Source: Burkholderiaceae bacterium
GTDB lineage: Bacteria; Pseudomonadota; Gammaproteobacteria; Burkholderiales; Burkholderiaceae_C
Assembly: GCA_018780645.1 (NCBI GenBank)
Contig: JADMJJ010000008.1
Coordinates: 1-53,260, forward strand
DNA length: 53,260 nt
Direction: 5' to 3'
Position 1 is the stretch's first letter. The number at the start of each line of letters is the position of its first letter. This document shows positions 41,802 through 51,912 of the stretch, piece after piece. Both the position numbers and the translations under genes were made by a program. The notes beneath the pieces were generated by a model that was given only the letters and a program-made list of their open reading frames with translations, was not told the DNA's origin and ran no database searches.

Positions 41802-43298
41802 ATGACCGAACAAACAGTCCCTGAAGTATTCGCCACACGTTTTGACTCGCTCGCGCTGGACGCGAAGCTTTTGCGGGCTGTGATCGACTCCGGCTACACG
41901 GAGATGACCCCCATCCAGGCCAAGGCGATCCCCCTGGTTCTTGACGGCCGTGACGTGATGGGCGCCGCCCAGACCGGCACCGGCAAGACGGCTGCCTTCT
42001 CGCTGCCGCTGCTGCAACGCATGCTCAAGCATGAGAACGCCAGCACCTCGCCGGCAAGGCATCCGGTGCGCGCCCTGGTGCTGGCGCCCACGCGCGAGCT
42101 TGCCGACCAGGTGGCCAACAACGTCAAGGCCTATTCCAAGCACACCCAGCTGCGTGCCACGGTGGTATTCGGCGGCATCGACATGAAGCCGCAGACGGCG
42201 CAGCTGAAGGCCGGCGTCGAGGTGCTGATCGCCACGCCGGGCCGCCTGCTGGACCATATCGAAGCGAAGAACTGCTCGCTGGGTCAGGTCGAGTACGTGG
42301 TGCTGGACGAGGCCGACCGCATGCTGGACATCGGCTTCCTGCCGGACCTGCAGCGCATCCTGAGCTATCTGCCCAAGGCCCGCCAGACCCTGCTGTTCTC
42401 GGCTACCTTCTCGCCCGAAATCAAGCGTCTGGCCGAGAGCTATCTGCAGAACCCCATCCTGGTCGAGGTGGCGCGTCCGAACGCCACGGCCACCAATGTC
42501 GAGCAGCGCTTCTATAGCGTGGCCACCGATGACAAGCGCGGCGCCGTGCTCAAGCTGATCAAGGACCGTGCGCTGACCCAGGCCATCGTGTTCGTCAATT
42601 CCAAGCTCGGTTGTGCCCGCCTGGCCCGCTCGTTCGAGCGCGATGGCCTGCGCACCAACGCCCTGCATGGCGACAAGTCGCAAGACGAGCGCCTGAAGGC
42701 ATTGGAGGCTTTCAAGCGCGGCGAAGTCGACGTGCTGGTCTGCACCGATGTGGCGGCCCGCGGTCTGGACATTGCCGATCTGCCGGCGGTGTTCAACTTC
42801 GATGTGCCCTTCAGCGCGGAAGACTATGTGCACCGCATCGGCCGCACCGGCCGTGCCGGCGCCTCCGGCCTGGCCGTGACCCTGGTGACGCGCGAAGACC
42901 AGCGCCTGGTGGCCGATATCGAGAAGCTGATCAAGAAGAAGATCGAGCTCGAGGCGATCGAGCTGGACGATCAGCGCCCGGCGCGTCCGCCTCGCCGCAG
43001 CTATGAAGAGTCGCCGGCGGTTTCGGCCGATGCGCCGCGCGGCGAGCCGCGCGAAGTGCGCGAGCGCAGCGCCCCGGCACGCTCAAGCTACAGCGCACCG
43101 CGTGCGGCTCCGCGCAACAGCGACCCCTTCTTCGACAAGCCCTACGAGCCCAGCAGCGCGTCAAGCGATGCGCCGGCCTGGGAGTCGGGCGCCAATGCGC
43201 AAGCTGCGGGCAAGACCATCTCGGCCAATATCAAGCCGAAGAAGAAGGTCGCCGCCCTGTTCGGCGCCAAGGTCGCGGAGACCTCGGCCTCGTCCTGA
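41802..43298 (+). CDS. rhlE: DEAD-box ATP-dependent RNA helicase RhlE
   Basis: This 498-residue protein has the Q motif (MTPIQAKAIPLVLDG), Walker A AQTGTGKTAAF, DEAD at residues 169-172 (VLDEADRMLDIGF), SAT, ARGLDIADLP and HRIGRTGRAG. A basic, low-complexity tail follows (from about residue 395, rich in Arg, Ser, Pro and Ala). RhlE-type helicases act in ribosome assembly and RNA decay, often at low temperature. Its stop is 11 bases from the convergent methylase gene, and a short GC-rich stem spans the gap. Confidence 0.95.
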   Translation: MTEQTVPEVFATRFDSLALDAKLLRAVIDSGYTEMTPIQAKAIPLVLDGRDVMGAAQTGTGKTAAFSLPLLQRMLKHENASTSPARHPVRALVLAPTRELADQVANNVKAYSKHTQLRATVVFGGIDMKPQTAQLKAGVEVLIATPGRLLDHIEAKNCSLGQVEYVVLDEADRMLDIGFLPDLQRILSYLPKARQTLLFSATFSPEIKRLAESYLQNPILVEVARPNATATNVEQRFYSVATDDKRGAVLKLIKDRALTQAIVFVNSKLGCARLARSFERDGLRTNALHGDKSQDERLKALEAFKRGEVDVLVCTDVAARGLDIADLPAVFNFDVPFSAEDYVHRIGRTGRAGASGLAVTLVTREDQRLVADIEKLIKKKIELEAIELDDQRPARPPRRSYEESPAVSADAPRGEPREVRERSAPARSSYSAPRAAPRNSDPFFDKPYEPSSASSDAPAWESGANAQAAGKTISANIKPKKKVAALFGAKVAETSASS

Positions 43299-43309
43299 GC
43301 CGTGCCGGC

Positions 43310-44074
43310 CTAGCTGGCCAGCAGTGCAAACACCGCCGGCACCTTGTCCGGCATTGCCTTGGGCTTGGCCTTCCACTGGGCCACCGTGCTGGTCCGCGTC
43401 CAGCCACCTGGCAGTGTCAGCCCGCAGCTGACCGACAGCTGTGTCTGCGGCTGCAGGCCAGCCAGCAGGCCGTCCAGCAAGGCCTGGTTGCGGTAAGGCG
43501 TTTCAATCATCAGCTGGGTCTGGCCCAGCCGACGCGACAAGCCCTCCAGCTCGCGCAGCTTGGCTATGCGTGCGGCCGCGTCGACCGGCAGGTAGCCGAC
43601 AAAGGCAAAGCTCTGGCCGTTCAGGCCGCTGGCGCCGAGAGCCAGCAGCAGGGAGCTTGGTCCGCTCAGCGGCGCAACCTCAATGCCCTCGGCATGGGCC
43701 GCGGCTACCAGCAAGGCACCCGGATCGGCGATCGCGGGCAGGCCGGCCTCTGAGATCAGGCCGATGTCATGCCCGGCTCGTACCGGTGCGAGCAGGGCCG
43801 GCCAGGGACTGGCCGAGGTGTCCAGCTGAGCCCGGCCCTTGGGCGGGCGGGGCATCTCGACAATGTTCAGGCTTTGCAGCGGCTGGACCAGCGGCTGGAT
43901 GGCGTCGACCCGCTTCAGGAAGGACCGTGTGGTCTTGGCATTCTCGGCCACCCAGTAGGTGAGCCTGGCGGCGGTGCGTATCACCTCCAGCGGCAGCACC
44001 TCGTGCAAGTCCACCGCCGCGCCGTCCACACCAAAGTCCAGCGTGTTCGGGATGAGTATCAGGCGGCCGCTCAT
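43310..44074 (-). CDS. RsmI-like tetrapyrrole-methylase-family SAM methyltransferase
   Basis: This 254-residue protein starts at ATG 44074, overlapping the maf stop (ATGA). It has GRLILIPNTLD at the N-terminus, DIGLISEAGLPAIADPG (the SAM-site pattern of RsmI: S-E/D-A-G-x-P-x-x-x-D-P-G), VAPLSGPSSLLLALGASGL and FAFVGYLP. RsmI methylates the 2'-OH of C1402 in 16S rRNA, but this protein is shorter and divergent, so it may be a paralogue of different specificity. It is a standard neighbour of maf in Burkholderiales. Confidence 0.85.
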   Translation of the reverse strand: MSGRLILIPNTLDFGVDGAAVDLHEVLPLEVIRTAARLTYWVAENAKTTRSFLKRVDAIQPLVQPLQSLNIVEMPRPPKGRAQLDTSASPWPALLAPVRAGHDIGLISEAGLPAIADPGALLVAAAHAEGIEVAPLSGPSSLLLALGASGLNGQSFAFVGYLPVDAAARIAKLRELEGLSRRLGQTQLMIETPYRNQALLDGLLAGLQPQTQLSVSCGLTLPGGWTRTSTVAQWKAKPKAMPDKVPAVFALLAS

Positions 44075-44661
44075 GCCAAAGGATCCAGGCCGGCGGCGCG
44101 CAGCATATTGCACACGCGTATCAGCGGCAGGCCCACCAGGGCGGTCGGGTCGTCAGACTCCATCGCGCTGACCAGGGCGATGCCCAGTGCCTCGGACTTG
44201 GCGCTGCCGGCGCAGTCGTAAGGCTGCTCGGCGCGTAGATAGGCCTCGATCTCGGCGTCACTCAGCTCACGAAAGCGCACCGTCACCGGGGCCAGGTCTT
44301 GCGCCTCGAAGCCCGTCGCCTGGCAGACCACGGCCACGGCGGTCTGGAACACCACCGCCTGGCCACGCATCGCGCGCAGCTGCTCGACCGCGCGCTCGTG
44401 GTTGCCGGGCTTGCCCAGGCTTTGGCCATTCAGGTCGGCGACCTGGTCGGAGCCGATCACGATGGCCTGCGGATGCAGGGCCGCCACGGCGCGGGCCTTG
44501 GCCTTGGCCAGTCGACGGGCCAGTGCGATAGGCGTCTCGCCGGGCAGCGGGGTCTCATCGACATCGGGCGCGGCCACGGTGAAGGGCAGGCGCAGGCGCT
44601 CCAGCAGCTCGCGGCGGTAGCGCGAGGTGGAGCCCAGAATGAGGGCAGGGCGTGTTTGCAT
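44071..44661 (-). CDS. maf: Maf-like nucleoside triphosphate pyrophosphatase (YceF type)
   Basis: This 196-residue protein starts at ATG 44661 (MQTRPALILGSTSRYRRELL). The first Maf motif GSTSRYRR, the middle DVDETPLPGETP, IVIGSDQVADLNG and KSEALGIALVSAMESDDPTALVGLPL fit the YceF subgroup, which removes modified nucleotides such as m7GTP. It is divergent from yceD with 59 bases between the starts. Confidence 0.94.
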   Translation of the reverse strand: MQTRPALILGSTSRYRRELLERLRLPFTVAAPDVDETPLPGETPIALARRLAKAKARAVAALHPQAIVIGSDQVADLNGQSLGKPGNHERAVEQLRAMRGQAVVFQTAVAVVCQATGFEAQDLAPVTVRFRELSDAEIEAYLRAEQPYDCAGSAKSEALGIALVSAMESDDPTALVGLPLIRVCNMLRAAGLDPLA

Positions 44662-44720
44662 GCCGGCATTGTCCCATCCGGGCACGGCACCGCGCGTGGG
44701 CCAGCCTTTACACTCGAGCC

Positions 44721-45302
44721 ATGAGAGTTCGTGTATTTGATCCCCTGAAGCTGGACATGGAGCTGTTCGCGCGCGATGGCGCCGAGCTGTCCGGCACCTG
44801 GCCCGCTGCCTCCCTGGAGCGTCTGGCCGAAGATGCCGCGCCGGAAGCTCCCGCCAGCGGCTGGCCCGAGGTCACCTGGTCGGCGCGTGGCGAGGAGCGC
44901 CAGCCGCGTGGCGGCGAGGCGCAGACCTGGCTGCATCTGCAGGCCGGCGCGACCGTGGCCCTGACCTGCCAGCGCTGCCTGCAGCCGGTGCGCGCGGCGC
45001 TGAAGCTGCAGCGCGAATTCCGTTTCGTGCGCGACGAGCAGGTGGCTGCCCAGCTCGACGCCGATGCCGAAGAGGACGTGCTGACCCTGCAGCGCCATAT
45101 GAGCCTGCTCGAGTTGGTGGAAGACGAGCTGCTGCTGGCCCTGCCCATCGTGCCGCGCCACCAGACCTGCCCCAAACCCCTGCCAATGCCGATCGACGAC
45201 CTGGATATGCCGGCCCTTGAAGGCGAGCGGGACGGCGAGAAAGAGCGCAAAAATCCCTTCGCGGCGCTTGCGGCGCTGAAGAAGACGGAGCCCAATGATT
45301 GA
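44721..45302 (+). CDS. yceD: YceD/DUF177 protein
   Basis: This 193-residue protein starts at ATG 44721 (MRVRVFDPLKLDMELFARDG). The conserved centre has LTCQRCLQPV, whose two Cys form half of the usual pair, followed by EDVLTLQRHMSLLELVEDELLLALPIVP. It ends with RKNPFAALAALKK, typical of YceD. In bacteria it lies before rpmF and is linked to 23S rRNA handling or ribosome assembly; its exact role is uncertain. Confidence 0.93.
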   Translation: MRVRVFDPLKLDMELFARDGAELSGTWPAASLERLAEDAAPEAPASGWPEVTWSARGEERQPRGGEAQTWLHLQAGATVALTCQRCLQPVRAALKLQREFRFVRDEQVAAQLDADAEEDVLTLQRHMSLLELVEDELLLALPIVPRHQTCPKPLPMPIDDLDMPALEGERDGEKERKNPFAALAALKKTEPND

Positions 45303-45319
45303 GGTACGGCACGGCTATA

Positions 45320-45348
45320 TGGCCATGTTGACCGAATCGTGCTAGAAT
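45320..45348 (+). promoter_or_regulatory. Predicted sigma-70 promoter of rpmF
   Basis: TGGCCA (45320-45325) as -35, a 17-base spacer, then TAGAAT (45343-45348) as -10. It lies about 140 bases before rpmF, in the 189-base gap after yceD. The leader has no recognised regulatory element. Confidence 0.55.
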
Positions 45349-45491
45349 CTTTGGCTTTCCCCGGTGCGAAGAACTTGCAGGCATGTTGCCGCGAGCGGGC
45401 CCGGGAGTCGGAAGGCAGGCGGCTTGTGGGCCGAACAGACCAGGCTGGTCTGTTTCCAGAGCCACCCCGCCGCATTGTTAGGAGAATCCCC

Positions 45492-45674
45492 ATGGCCGTT
45501 CAGCAAAACAAGAAGTCGCCTTCCAAGCGTGGTATGCACCGTTCGCACAATGCCCTGGTCACCCCGGGCACCGCGATCGAGCCGACCACCGGCGAGCAGC
45601 ATCTGCGTCACCACATCAGCCCCAACGGTTTCTACCGTGGGCGCAAGGTCCTGAAGACCAAGGCCGACGCCTGA
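45492..45674 (+). CDS. rpmF: 50S ribosomal protein L32
   Basis: This 60-residue protein starts at ATG 45492 with GGAGAAT just upstream. The start [20 protein letters not shown] is diagnostic, as is [13 protein letters not shown]. The zinc-ribbon Cys residues present in some L32 proteins are absent, as in most proteobacteria. It sits between yceD and plsX, as usual. Confidence 0.98.
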   Translation: MAVQQNKKSPSKRGMHRSHNALVTPGTAIEPTTGEQHLRHHISPNGFYRGRKVLKTKADA

Positions 45675-45750
45675 GTTGAAACTCAGCACGGGCGGTGGGT
45701 GCCAGGCACTCATCACTCGTCGGACATGTCCTCGTTGACCGCTTAAGATC

Positions 45751-45784
45751 ACCCGGCCTGCAATCCCCGCAGCGCCGGGTTTTT
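45751..45784 (+). terminator. Rho-independent terminator after rpmF
   Basis: ACCCGGC-CTGC (45751-45761) pairs with GCAG-c-GCCGGGT (45769-45780) around a loop, with one bulged base, followed by TTTT to 45784. The gap from here to plsX (to 45900) has no further clear signal apart from a possible TATGCT -10 box near 45833. Confidence 0.88.
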
Positions 45785-45900
45785 GCGTTGGCGTGTCGGG
45801 TTTGGAGCGGCGCAGGGTCGCCCCGCTTGCTCTATGCTCGGCGCTCGCGTACCTTCTGCGTCCCACGCAGCGCCTTGCCGAGTTTCACTATTCCCCGCGG

Positions 45901-47007
45901 ATGCCTATCTCCACTTCTACGTCCCCTGCTGTGATCCGTCTGGCCATTGACTGCATGGGCGGCGACCACGGCCCGTCGGTGACCCTGCCTGCCGCGCAGG
46001 CCTTTCTGGCCGCACACCCCGAAGCCGAGGTGGTGCTCGTCGGCCTGCCCGAGGCGCTGCAAGCCGCGGCCCAGTGGCCGCGCTGCCATCTGCTGGCCGC
46101 GTCAGAGGTCGTCAGCATGGACGATTCTGTCGAGGTGGCGCTGCGCCGCAAGAAGGACTCGTCGATGCGCGTGGCGATCGCGCAGGTCAAACAGGGCGCC
46201 GATGTCGCGGTTCAGGCGCACGCCTGCGTGTCGGCCGGCAACACCGGTGCGCTGATGGCCGTGGCCCGCTATGTGCTGAAGACGCTGGAGGGCATTGACC
46301 GCCCGGCGATTGCCGCGGTGCTGCCGAATCAGCTGAATGGCTTCACCACGGTGCTCGATCTGGGCGCCAATGTGGATTGCACGGCCGAGCACCTGCTGCA
46401 GTTCGCGGTCATGGGCAGCGCCCTGGTGGCAGCCGTCGATGGCAAGGAGAATCCTAGCGTGGGCCTCCTGAACATTGGCGAGGAAGCGATCAAGGGCAGC
46501 GAGACGATCAAGCGCGCCGGCGAGTTGCTGCGCGCAGCGGACGCCGCGGGCCACATGAATTTCTACGGCAATGTCGAAGGCAATGACATCTTCAAGGGCA
46601 CGACCGATCTGGTCGTCTGCGATGGCTTCGTCGGCAATGTCGCGCTGAAGACGGCCGAGGGCGTGGCTGCGATGGTCTACAACATCATCAAGGACGAGTT
46701 CACCCGCAACGCCTTCACCCGCCTGGCGGCAGTGGCTGCGATGCCGATGCTCAAGCGCTTCAAGGCCCGTGTCGACCACCGGCGCTACAGCGGCGGCGCG
46801 CTGCTGGGCCTGCGCGGGCTGGTGTTCAAGGCCCATGGCTCGTCGGACGCCTTCGCCTTCGAGCAGGCCCTGAACCGCGCTTATGATGCCGCCCGCAACC
46901 ATCTGCTGGAGCGGGTACACGACCGCATTCTTTCCACGCTCTCATCGATGCCCGCCAGCGCGGCCGACGAGGCGCCACAGACCGTCAAGGTCGCGACCGC
47001 CGCATGA
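45901..47007 (+). CDS. plsX: Phosphate acyltransferase PlsX
   Basis: This 368-residue protein starts at ATG 45901. The conserved core begins at [17 protein letters not shown], so a GTG at 45931 is another possible start. It has [28 protein letters not shown] and [16 protein letters not shown]. It makes acyl-phosphate from acyl-ACP for phospholipid synthesis. It overlaps fabH by four bases (ATGA). Confidence 0.96.
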   Translation: MPISTSTSPAVIRLAIDCMGGDHGPSVTLPAAQAFLAAHPEAEVVLVGLPEALQAAAQWPRCHLLAASEVVSMDDSVEVALRRKKDSSMRVAIAQVKQGADVAVQAHACVSAGNTGALMAVARYVLKTLEGIDRPAIAAVLPNQLNGFTTVLDLGANVDCTAEHLLQFAVMGSALVAAVDGKENPSVGLLNIGEEAIKGSETIKRAGELLRAADAAGHMNFYGNVEGNDIFKGTTDLVVCDGFVGNVALKTAEGVAAMVYNIIKDEFTRNAFTRLAAVAAMPMLKRFKARVDHRRYSGGALLGLRGLVFKAHGSSDAFAFEQALNRAYDAARNHLLERVHDRILSTLSSMPASAADEAPQTVKVATAA

Positions 47008-47993
47008 CTACCTCATCTCCCCGCTACGCCCGCATCACCGGCACCGGCAGCTACCTTCCGCCCAAGCGCCTCAGCAACGCCCAACTGGCCGAGGAGCTGG
47101 CCAAGAGCGGTGTGGAAACCTCCGACGAATGGATCGTCGAGCGCACCGGCATCCGCGCTCGCTACTTTGCCGAGAGCGATGTGGCGTCCAGTGATCTGGC
47201 CCTGCATGCCTCGCGCGCTGCGCTTGAGGCCGCCGGCATCGATGCCACACAGATCGATCTGATCATTGTGGCCACCTCGACCCCCGACATGGTGTTCCCG
47301 TCCACCGCCTGCCTGCTGCAGCACAAGCTCGGCGCACCGGGTGGCGCCGCCTTCGACGTGCAGGCTGTCTGCTCGGGTTTCGTCTATGCGCTGACGATTG
47401 CCGATTCGATGATACGTACCGGTGCCGCCAGCAAGGCGCTGGTGATAGGCGCCGAGACCTTCTCGCGCATTCTCGATTTCAAGGACCGCACCACCTGCGT
47501 GCTGTTCGGCGATGGTGCCGGGGCCGTGGTGCTGGAGGCCAGCGACACGCCGGGCATCCTGGCCTGCGAACTGCATGCCGATGGCCGCCATGCCGACATC
47601 CTGTGCGTGCCGGGCAATGTGTCGGGCGGCCAGATCCTTGGCGATCCGCTGTTGAAGATGGACGGCCAGGCGGTGTTCAAGCTCGCCGTCGGCGTGCTCG
47701 AAAGCGTCGCTCGCTCGGTGCTGGCCAAGGCCGGCAAGACGGACGCCGACATCGACTGGCTGATTCCGCACCAGGCCAATATCCGCATCATGCAGAGCAC
47801 GGCCAAGAAGCTGAAGCTGTCGATGGACAAGGTGGTCGTCACCGTGGCCGAGCACGGCAACACCTCGGCCGCGTCGATACCGCTGGCGCTGGACCATGCG
47901 GTGAAGAGTGGCCAGGTCAAGAGAGGCGACACGCTGATGCTCGAGGGCGTCGGTGGCGGCTTCACTTGGGGCGCTGTCCTCGTTGACTACTGA
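47004..47993 (+). CDS. fabH: 3-oxoacyl-ACP synthase III FabH
   Basis: This 329-residue protein condenses acetyl-CoA with malonyl-ACP to begin fatty acid synthesis. The catalytic Cys is Cys123 ([12 protein letters not shown]), with the His in [11 protein letters not shown] and the Asn in [14 protein letters not shown]. The [15 protein letters not shown] motif is present. Its length is normal. It follows plsX with a four-base overlap. Confidence 0.97.
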   Translation: MTTSSPRYARITGTGSYLPPKRLSNAQLAEELAKSGVETSDEWIVERTGIRARYFAESDVASSDLALHASRAALEAAGIDATQIDLIIVATSTPDMVFPSTACLLQHKLGAPGGAAFDVQAVCSGFVYALTIADSMIRTGAASKALVIGAETFSRILDFKDRTTCVLFGDGAGAVVLEASDTPGILACELHADGRHADILCVPGNVSGGQILGDPLLKMDGQAVFKLAVGVLESVARSVLAKAGKTDADIDWLIPHQANIRIMQSTAKKLKLSMDKVVVTVAEHGNTSAASIPLALDHAVKSGQVKRGDTLMLEGVGGGFTWGAVLVDY

Positions 47994-48012
47994 TTCAGCC
48001 TAGAGACACATC

Positions 48013-48954
48013 ATGACCGCGAACTTCGCATTTGTATTCCCCGGCCAGGGCTCGCAAGCCGTTGGCATGCTGGACGCCTGGGGCGACCATCCGGCCGTGC
48101 GCAGCACCCTGGATGAAGCCTCGGCCGCACTGGGCGAGGACATGACCCGCCTGATCCACGAAGGTCCCAAGGACCAGCTGGACCTGACCACCAACACCCA
48201 GCCGGTGATGTTGACCGCCGGCATCGCCTGCTACCGGGCCTGGATGCAGGAAACGGGCCTGGCGCCTGCTGCCGCCGCCGGCCATTCGCTGGGCGAGTAC
48301 ACGGCCCTGGTGGCCGCCGGTGCGCTGAGCCTTGTCGATGCCCTGCCGCTGGTGCGATTTCGTGCGCGGGCGATGCAGGAGGCCGTGCCGGTCGGCGTGG
48401 GCGCCATGGCGGCCATCCTGGGCCTGGAGGCGCAGGTCGTGCGCGAGGTCTGTCTGCAGGCTGCAGGGGCTACCGGCGAGGCGGTCGAGGCGGTCAACTT
48501 CAATGATCCGAAGCAGACCGTCATCGCCGGCACCAAGGCGGGCGTCGAGAAGGCCTGCGAGCTGCTGAAGGCGGCCGGTGCCAAGCGCACCTTGCCGCTG
48601 CCGGTGTCGGCGCCGTTCCACTCCAGCTTGATGCGCCCGGCCGCCGAGGCGTTGAAGGACAAGCTGCTGACGACGAACTTTGCCGCTATGCAGTTCCCTG
48701 TCGTCAACAACATCGACGTGGCAGTGGCGACCGATGCCGATGGCCTGCGTGACGCGTTGTACCGCCAGGCCTTCGGTCCGGTGCGCTGGGTCGAGGTGGT
48801 GCAGGCCTTGAAAGCCCGTGGTCTCACACATGTGATTGAATGCGGCCCTGGCAAGGTGCTGGCCGGCATGGTCAAGCGCATCGACGGTGAACTGCAAAGC
48901 GCCACCCTGCTGGACCCGGCCTCGCTGGCCGAGGTGAAGACCCTGCTGGCCTGA
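48013..48954 (+). CDS. fabD: Malonyl-CoA:ACP transacylase FabD
   Basis: This 313-residue protein has FVFPGQGSQAVGM at the N-terminus and the nucleophile motif GHSLGEY with Ser92. The active-site His is in VSAPFHSSLM. It loads malonyl groups onto ACP. It is preceded by fabH (19-base gap) and followed by fabG. Confidence 0.97.
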   Translation: MTANFAFVFPGQGSQAVGMLDAWGDHPAVRSTLDEASAALGEDMTRLIHEGPKDQLDLTTNTQPVMLTAGIACYRAWMQETGLAPAAAAGHSLGEYTALVAAGALSLVDALPLVRFRARAMQEAVPVGVGAMAAILGLEAQVVREVCLQAAGATGEAVEAVNFNDPKQTVIAGTKAGVEKACELLKAAGAKRTLPLPVSAPFHSSLMRPAAEALKDKLLTTNFAAMQFPVVNNIDVAVATDADGLRDALYRQAFGPVRWVEVVQALKARGLTHVIECGPGKVLAGMVKRIDGELQSATLLDPASLAEVKTLLA

Positions 48955-48965
48955 ACACGAAGACT

Positions 48966-49712
48966 ATGAGCGAATCACAATTCAAGGGCCAGGTCGCCCT
49001 GGTCACCGGCGCCAGCCGCGGCATCGGCCGCGCGATCGCGCTGGGCCTGGCCCAGGCGGGCCTGACCGTCGTCGGCACGGCCACCTCCGAGGCGGGCGCT
49101 GCCGGCATCACCGAGGCGCTGTCGCCGCTGGGCGGCCGCGGCATGGTGCTGAACGTCAATGACGTGGTGGCCATCGACGCCGTGCTGGACGACATCACCA
49201 AGACCCATGGCGGCCTGCATGTGCTGGTCAACAATGCCGGCATCACGCGCGACACCCTGTCGATGCGCATGAAGGACGATGACTGGGACGCCGTGCTCGA
49301 CACCAACCTGAAGGCCGTGTTCCGCATGAGCCGCGCGGTGATACGCCCGATGATGAAGCAGCGCTACGGCCGCATCATCAGCATCACCTCGGTGGTCGGT
49401 GCCTCCGGCAATGCCGGCCAGGCCAATTACGCCGCCGCCAAGGCCGGTGTGGCGGGCATGACGCGCTCGCTGGCCCGCGAACTGGGCAGCCGCGGCATCA
49501 CCGTCAACTGCGTGGCCCCTGGCTTCATCGCCACCGACATGACCGAGGTCCTGCCAGAGGCGCAAAAAGCGGCGCTGCTTGCACAGATTCCGGTCGGTCG
49601 TCTGGGCCAGCCACAAGAAATTGCCGATGCCGTGGTCTTTCTGGCATCGCCCCAAGCCGCCTACATTACCGGCACCGAATTGCATGTCAACGGAGGCATG
49701 TTCATGAATTGA
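48966..49712 (+). CDS. fabG: 3-oxoacyl-ACP reductase FabG
   Basis: This 248-residue SDR has VTGASRGIGRAIALGL, the catalytic Ser-Tyr-Lys set in SITSVVGASGNAGQANYAAAKAGV and VNCVAPGFIATDM. It reduces the 3-keto group in the elongation cycle. It starts 11 bases after fabD. Confidence 0.97.
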   Translation: MSESQFKGQVALVTGASRGIGRAIALGLAQAGLTVVGTATSEAGAAGITEALSPLGGRGMVLNVNDVVAIDAVLDDITKTHGGLHVLVNNAGITRDTLSMRMKDDDWDAVLDTNLKAVFRMSRAVIRPMMKQRYGRIISITSVVGASGNAGQANYAAAKAGVAGMTRSLARELGSRGITVNCVAPGFIATDMTEVLPEAQKAALLAQIPVGRLGQPQEIADAVVFLASPQAAYITGTELHVNGGMFMN

Positions 49713-50113
<401 letters not shown>

Positions 50114-50131
50114 GCGCTGATTCTTCAGCGC
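50114..50131 (+). other. Stem-loop directly after the acpP stop codon
   Basis: GCGCTGA (50114-50120) pairs perfectly with TCAGCGC (50125-50131) around TTCT, starting the base after the TGA. No T-run follows, so it is not a classical terminator. It may stabilise acpP mRNA and uncouple its level from that of fabF. Confidence 0.65.
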
Positions 50132-50160
50132 CCGTGTCAATCTACTGATCCCCTTACCGC

Positions 50161-51405
50161 ATGACCCGTCGTCGCGTTGTCGTTACAGGACTTGGTCTCA
50201 TCAGCCCCGTGGGTAACACGGTGGCCGAGGGCTGGGCCAACATCCTTGCCGGCCAGTCCGGCATCGATCGCATCACCAAGTTCGATGCATCGGCCTTTTC
50301 CTGTCACTTCGCTGGCGAGGTCAAGGGTTTCAAGATCGAGGATTACATCCCCGCCAAAGAAGCCCGCCACATGGACACCTTCATCCATTACGGATTGGCG
50401 GCGTCCATGCAGGCGGTCCAGGACGCTGGACTGCCGACCGGCGACCAGCTCAGCGAAGAACAGGCTGAGCGCATCGGTTGCATGATCGGCTCGGGCATCG
50501 GTGGCTTGCCACTGATCGAGGAGACCCATGGTGAGCTGGTAGCCCGTGGCCCGCGCCGCGTGTCGCCGTTCTTCGTGCCGGCCTCCATCATCAATATGAT
50601 TTCCGGCCATGTGTCCATCAAGTATGGATTCCAGGGTCCGAACCTGGCCATCGTCACCGCCTGCACCACAGGCCTGCATTGCATCGGCGAAGCCGCTAGG
50701 CTGATCGAGTATGGCGATGTCGACGTGATGGTGGCCGGCGGCTCCGAGGCGACCGTGTCGCCGCTGGGTCTGGGTGGTTTTGCCTCGGCCCGTGCGCTGT
50801 CAACGCGCAACGACGATCCCAAGACGGCTTCGCGCCCCTGGGACAAGGACCGCGATGGCTTTGTGCTCGGTGAGGGCTCCGGCGTGCTGGTGCTCGAAGA
50901 GTACGAGCATGCCAAGCAGCGCGGGGCCAAGATCTATGCCGAGCTGATCGGCTTCGGCATGGGTGCCGATGCGTATCACATGACCGCGCCGAATGTGGAT
51001 GGCCCCAAGCGTTCGATGAAGGCTGCGCTGCGCAATGCCGGCATCAACGCAGATCAGGTGCACTACATGAACGCCCACGGCACCTCGACGCCGCTGGGTG
51101 ATGTGAACGAGAGCAATGCGATCAAGCTGGCGTTTGGCGAGCATGCCAAGAGCCTGGTAGTCAGCTCGACCAAATCGATGACCGGGCATCTGCTCGGTGG
51201 CGCGGGGGGCATCGAATCGGTGTTCACCGTGCTGGCCGTGCGCGACCAGATCGCGCCGCCGACCATCAATATCTTCAACCAGGACCCCGAGTGCGACCTG
51301 GACTACTGCGCCAACGAGGCGCGGCCGATGAAGATTGACATTGCCGCGAAGAACAACTTTGGCTTCGGCGGCACCAACGGCACGCTGCTGTTCAAGCGCG
51401 TCTGA
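50161..51405 (+). CDS. fabF: 3-oxoacyl-ACP synthase II FabF
   Basis: This 414-residue condensing enzyme has [16 protein letters not shown] at the start, the catalytic Cys168 ([13 protein letters not shown]), and His in [11 protein letters not shown] and [13 protein letters not shown]. It elongates acyl-ACP. It lies 47 bases after acpP. Confidence 0.97.
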   Translation: MTRRRVVVTGLGLISPVGNTVAEGWANILAGQSGIDRITKFDASAFSCHFAGEVKGFKIEDYIPAKEARHMDTFIHYGLAASMQAVQDAGLPTGDQLSEEQAERIGCMIGSGIGGLPLIEETHGELVARGPRRVSPFFVPASIINMISGHVSIKYGFQGPNLAIVTACTTGLHCIGEAARLIEYGDVDVMVAGGSEATVSPLGLGGFASARALSTRNDDPKTASRPWDKDRDGFVLGEGSGVLVLEEYEHAKQRGAKIYAELIGFGMGADAYHMTAPNVDGPKRSMKAALRNAGINADQVHYMNAHGTSTPLGDVNESNAIKLAFGEHAKSLVVSSTKSMTGHLLGGAGGIESVFTVLAVRDQIAPPTINIFNQDPECDLDYCANEARPMKIDIAAKNNFGFGGTNGTLLFKRV

Positions 51406-51429
51406 AACCTTTCTCACCCTGGGCAGGCC

Positions 51430-51912
51430 ATGCGCCACCCGCCGGCGTTTCAAGCTGAAGTGGCACCAGGCCGGGCCTGGTGCCTGGCCTGGGCGCTGCT
51501 GGTGATGCTCGCCTCGGCCAGTGTGCTGGCATGGGTGACGGCGCTCAAGGGCCTTCCGCCGGCGCTGCTGCTGCTGCTTGCTCCGCTGTCAGGACTGTGG
51601 GCCGGTTGGCGGTTCCAGCGCCAGCCCCCGCAGAGCCTTCGCTGGGACGGTCAGACGTGGCTGCTGGGGCAGGCCGCCAGTCGTGGCGGCGAAACCCGCC
51701 AGGGCAGCTTGCAACCGATGCTCGATCTGGGCGGTTGGCTGCTGCTGCGCTTTGCCGACCGCCCCGAGCGCCGCTTGGGTCAGGGCCGTAGCTACCTGGC
51801 CTTGTCCCGCGCCGATATGCCCCAGCAATGGCCGCTGTTGCGCCTCACGCTATATTCGACGGCAGGCCCTTCCGAGCCGGCCCGTCACCCAGAGTCTCCC
51901 CCCATCCGATGA
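51430..51912 (+). CDS. Small hypothetical membrane protein upstream of rpoE
   Basis: This 160-residue protein has two adjacent membrane helices (residues about 17-37 and 42-60), then a soluble beta-like part (LRWDGQTWLLGQ, WLLLRFADRP). The layout resembles YgfX/CptA-type proteins often found in this place in betaproteobacteria, but I cannot assign it firmly. Its TGA overlaps the rpoE start (ATGA), so it is translated with the sigma factor. Confidence 0.65.
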   Translation: MRHPPAFQAEVAPGRAWCLAWALLVMLASASVLAWVTALKGLPPALLLLLAPLSGLWAGWRFQRQPPQSLRWDGQTWLLGQAASRGGETRQGSLQPMLDLGGWLLLRFADRPERRLGQGRSYLALSRADMPQQWPLLRLTLYSTAGPSEPARHPESPPIR

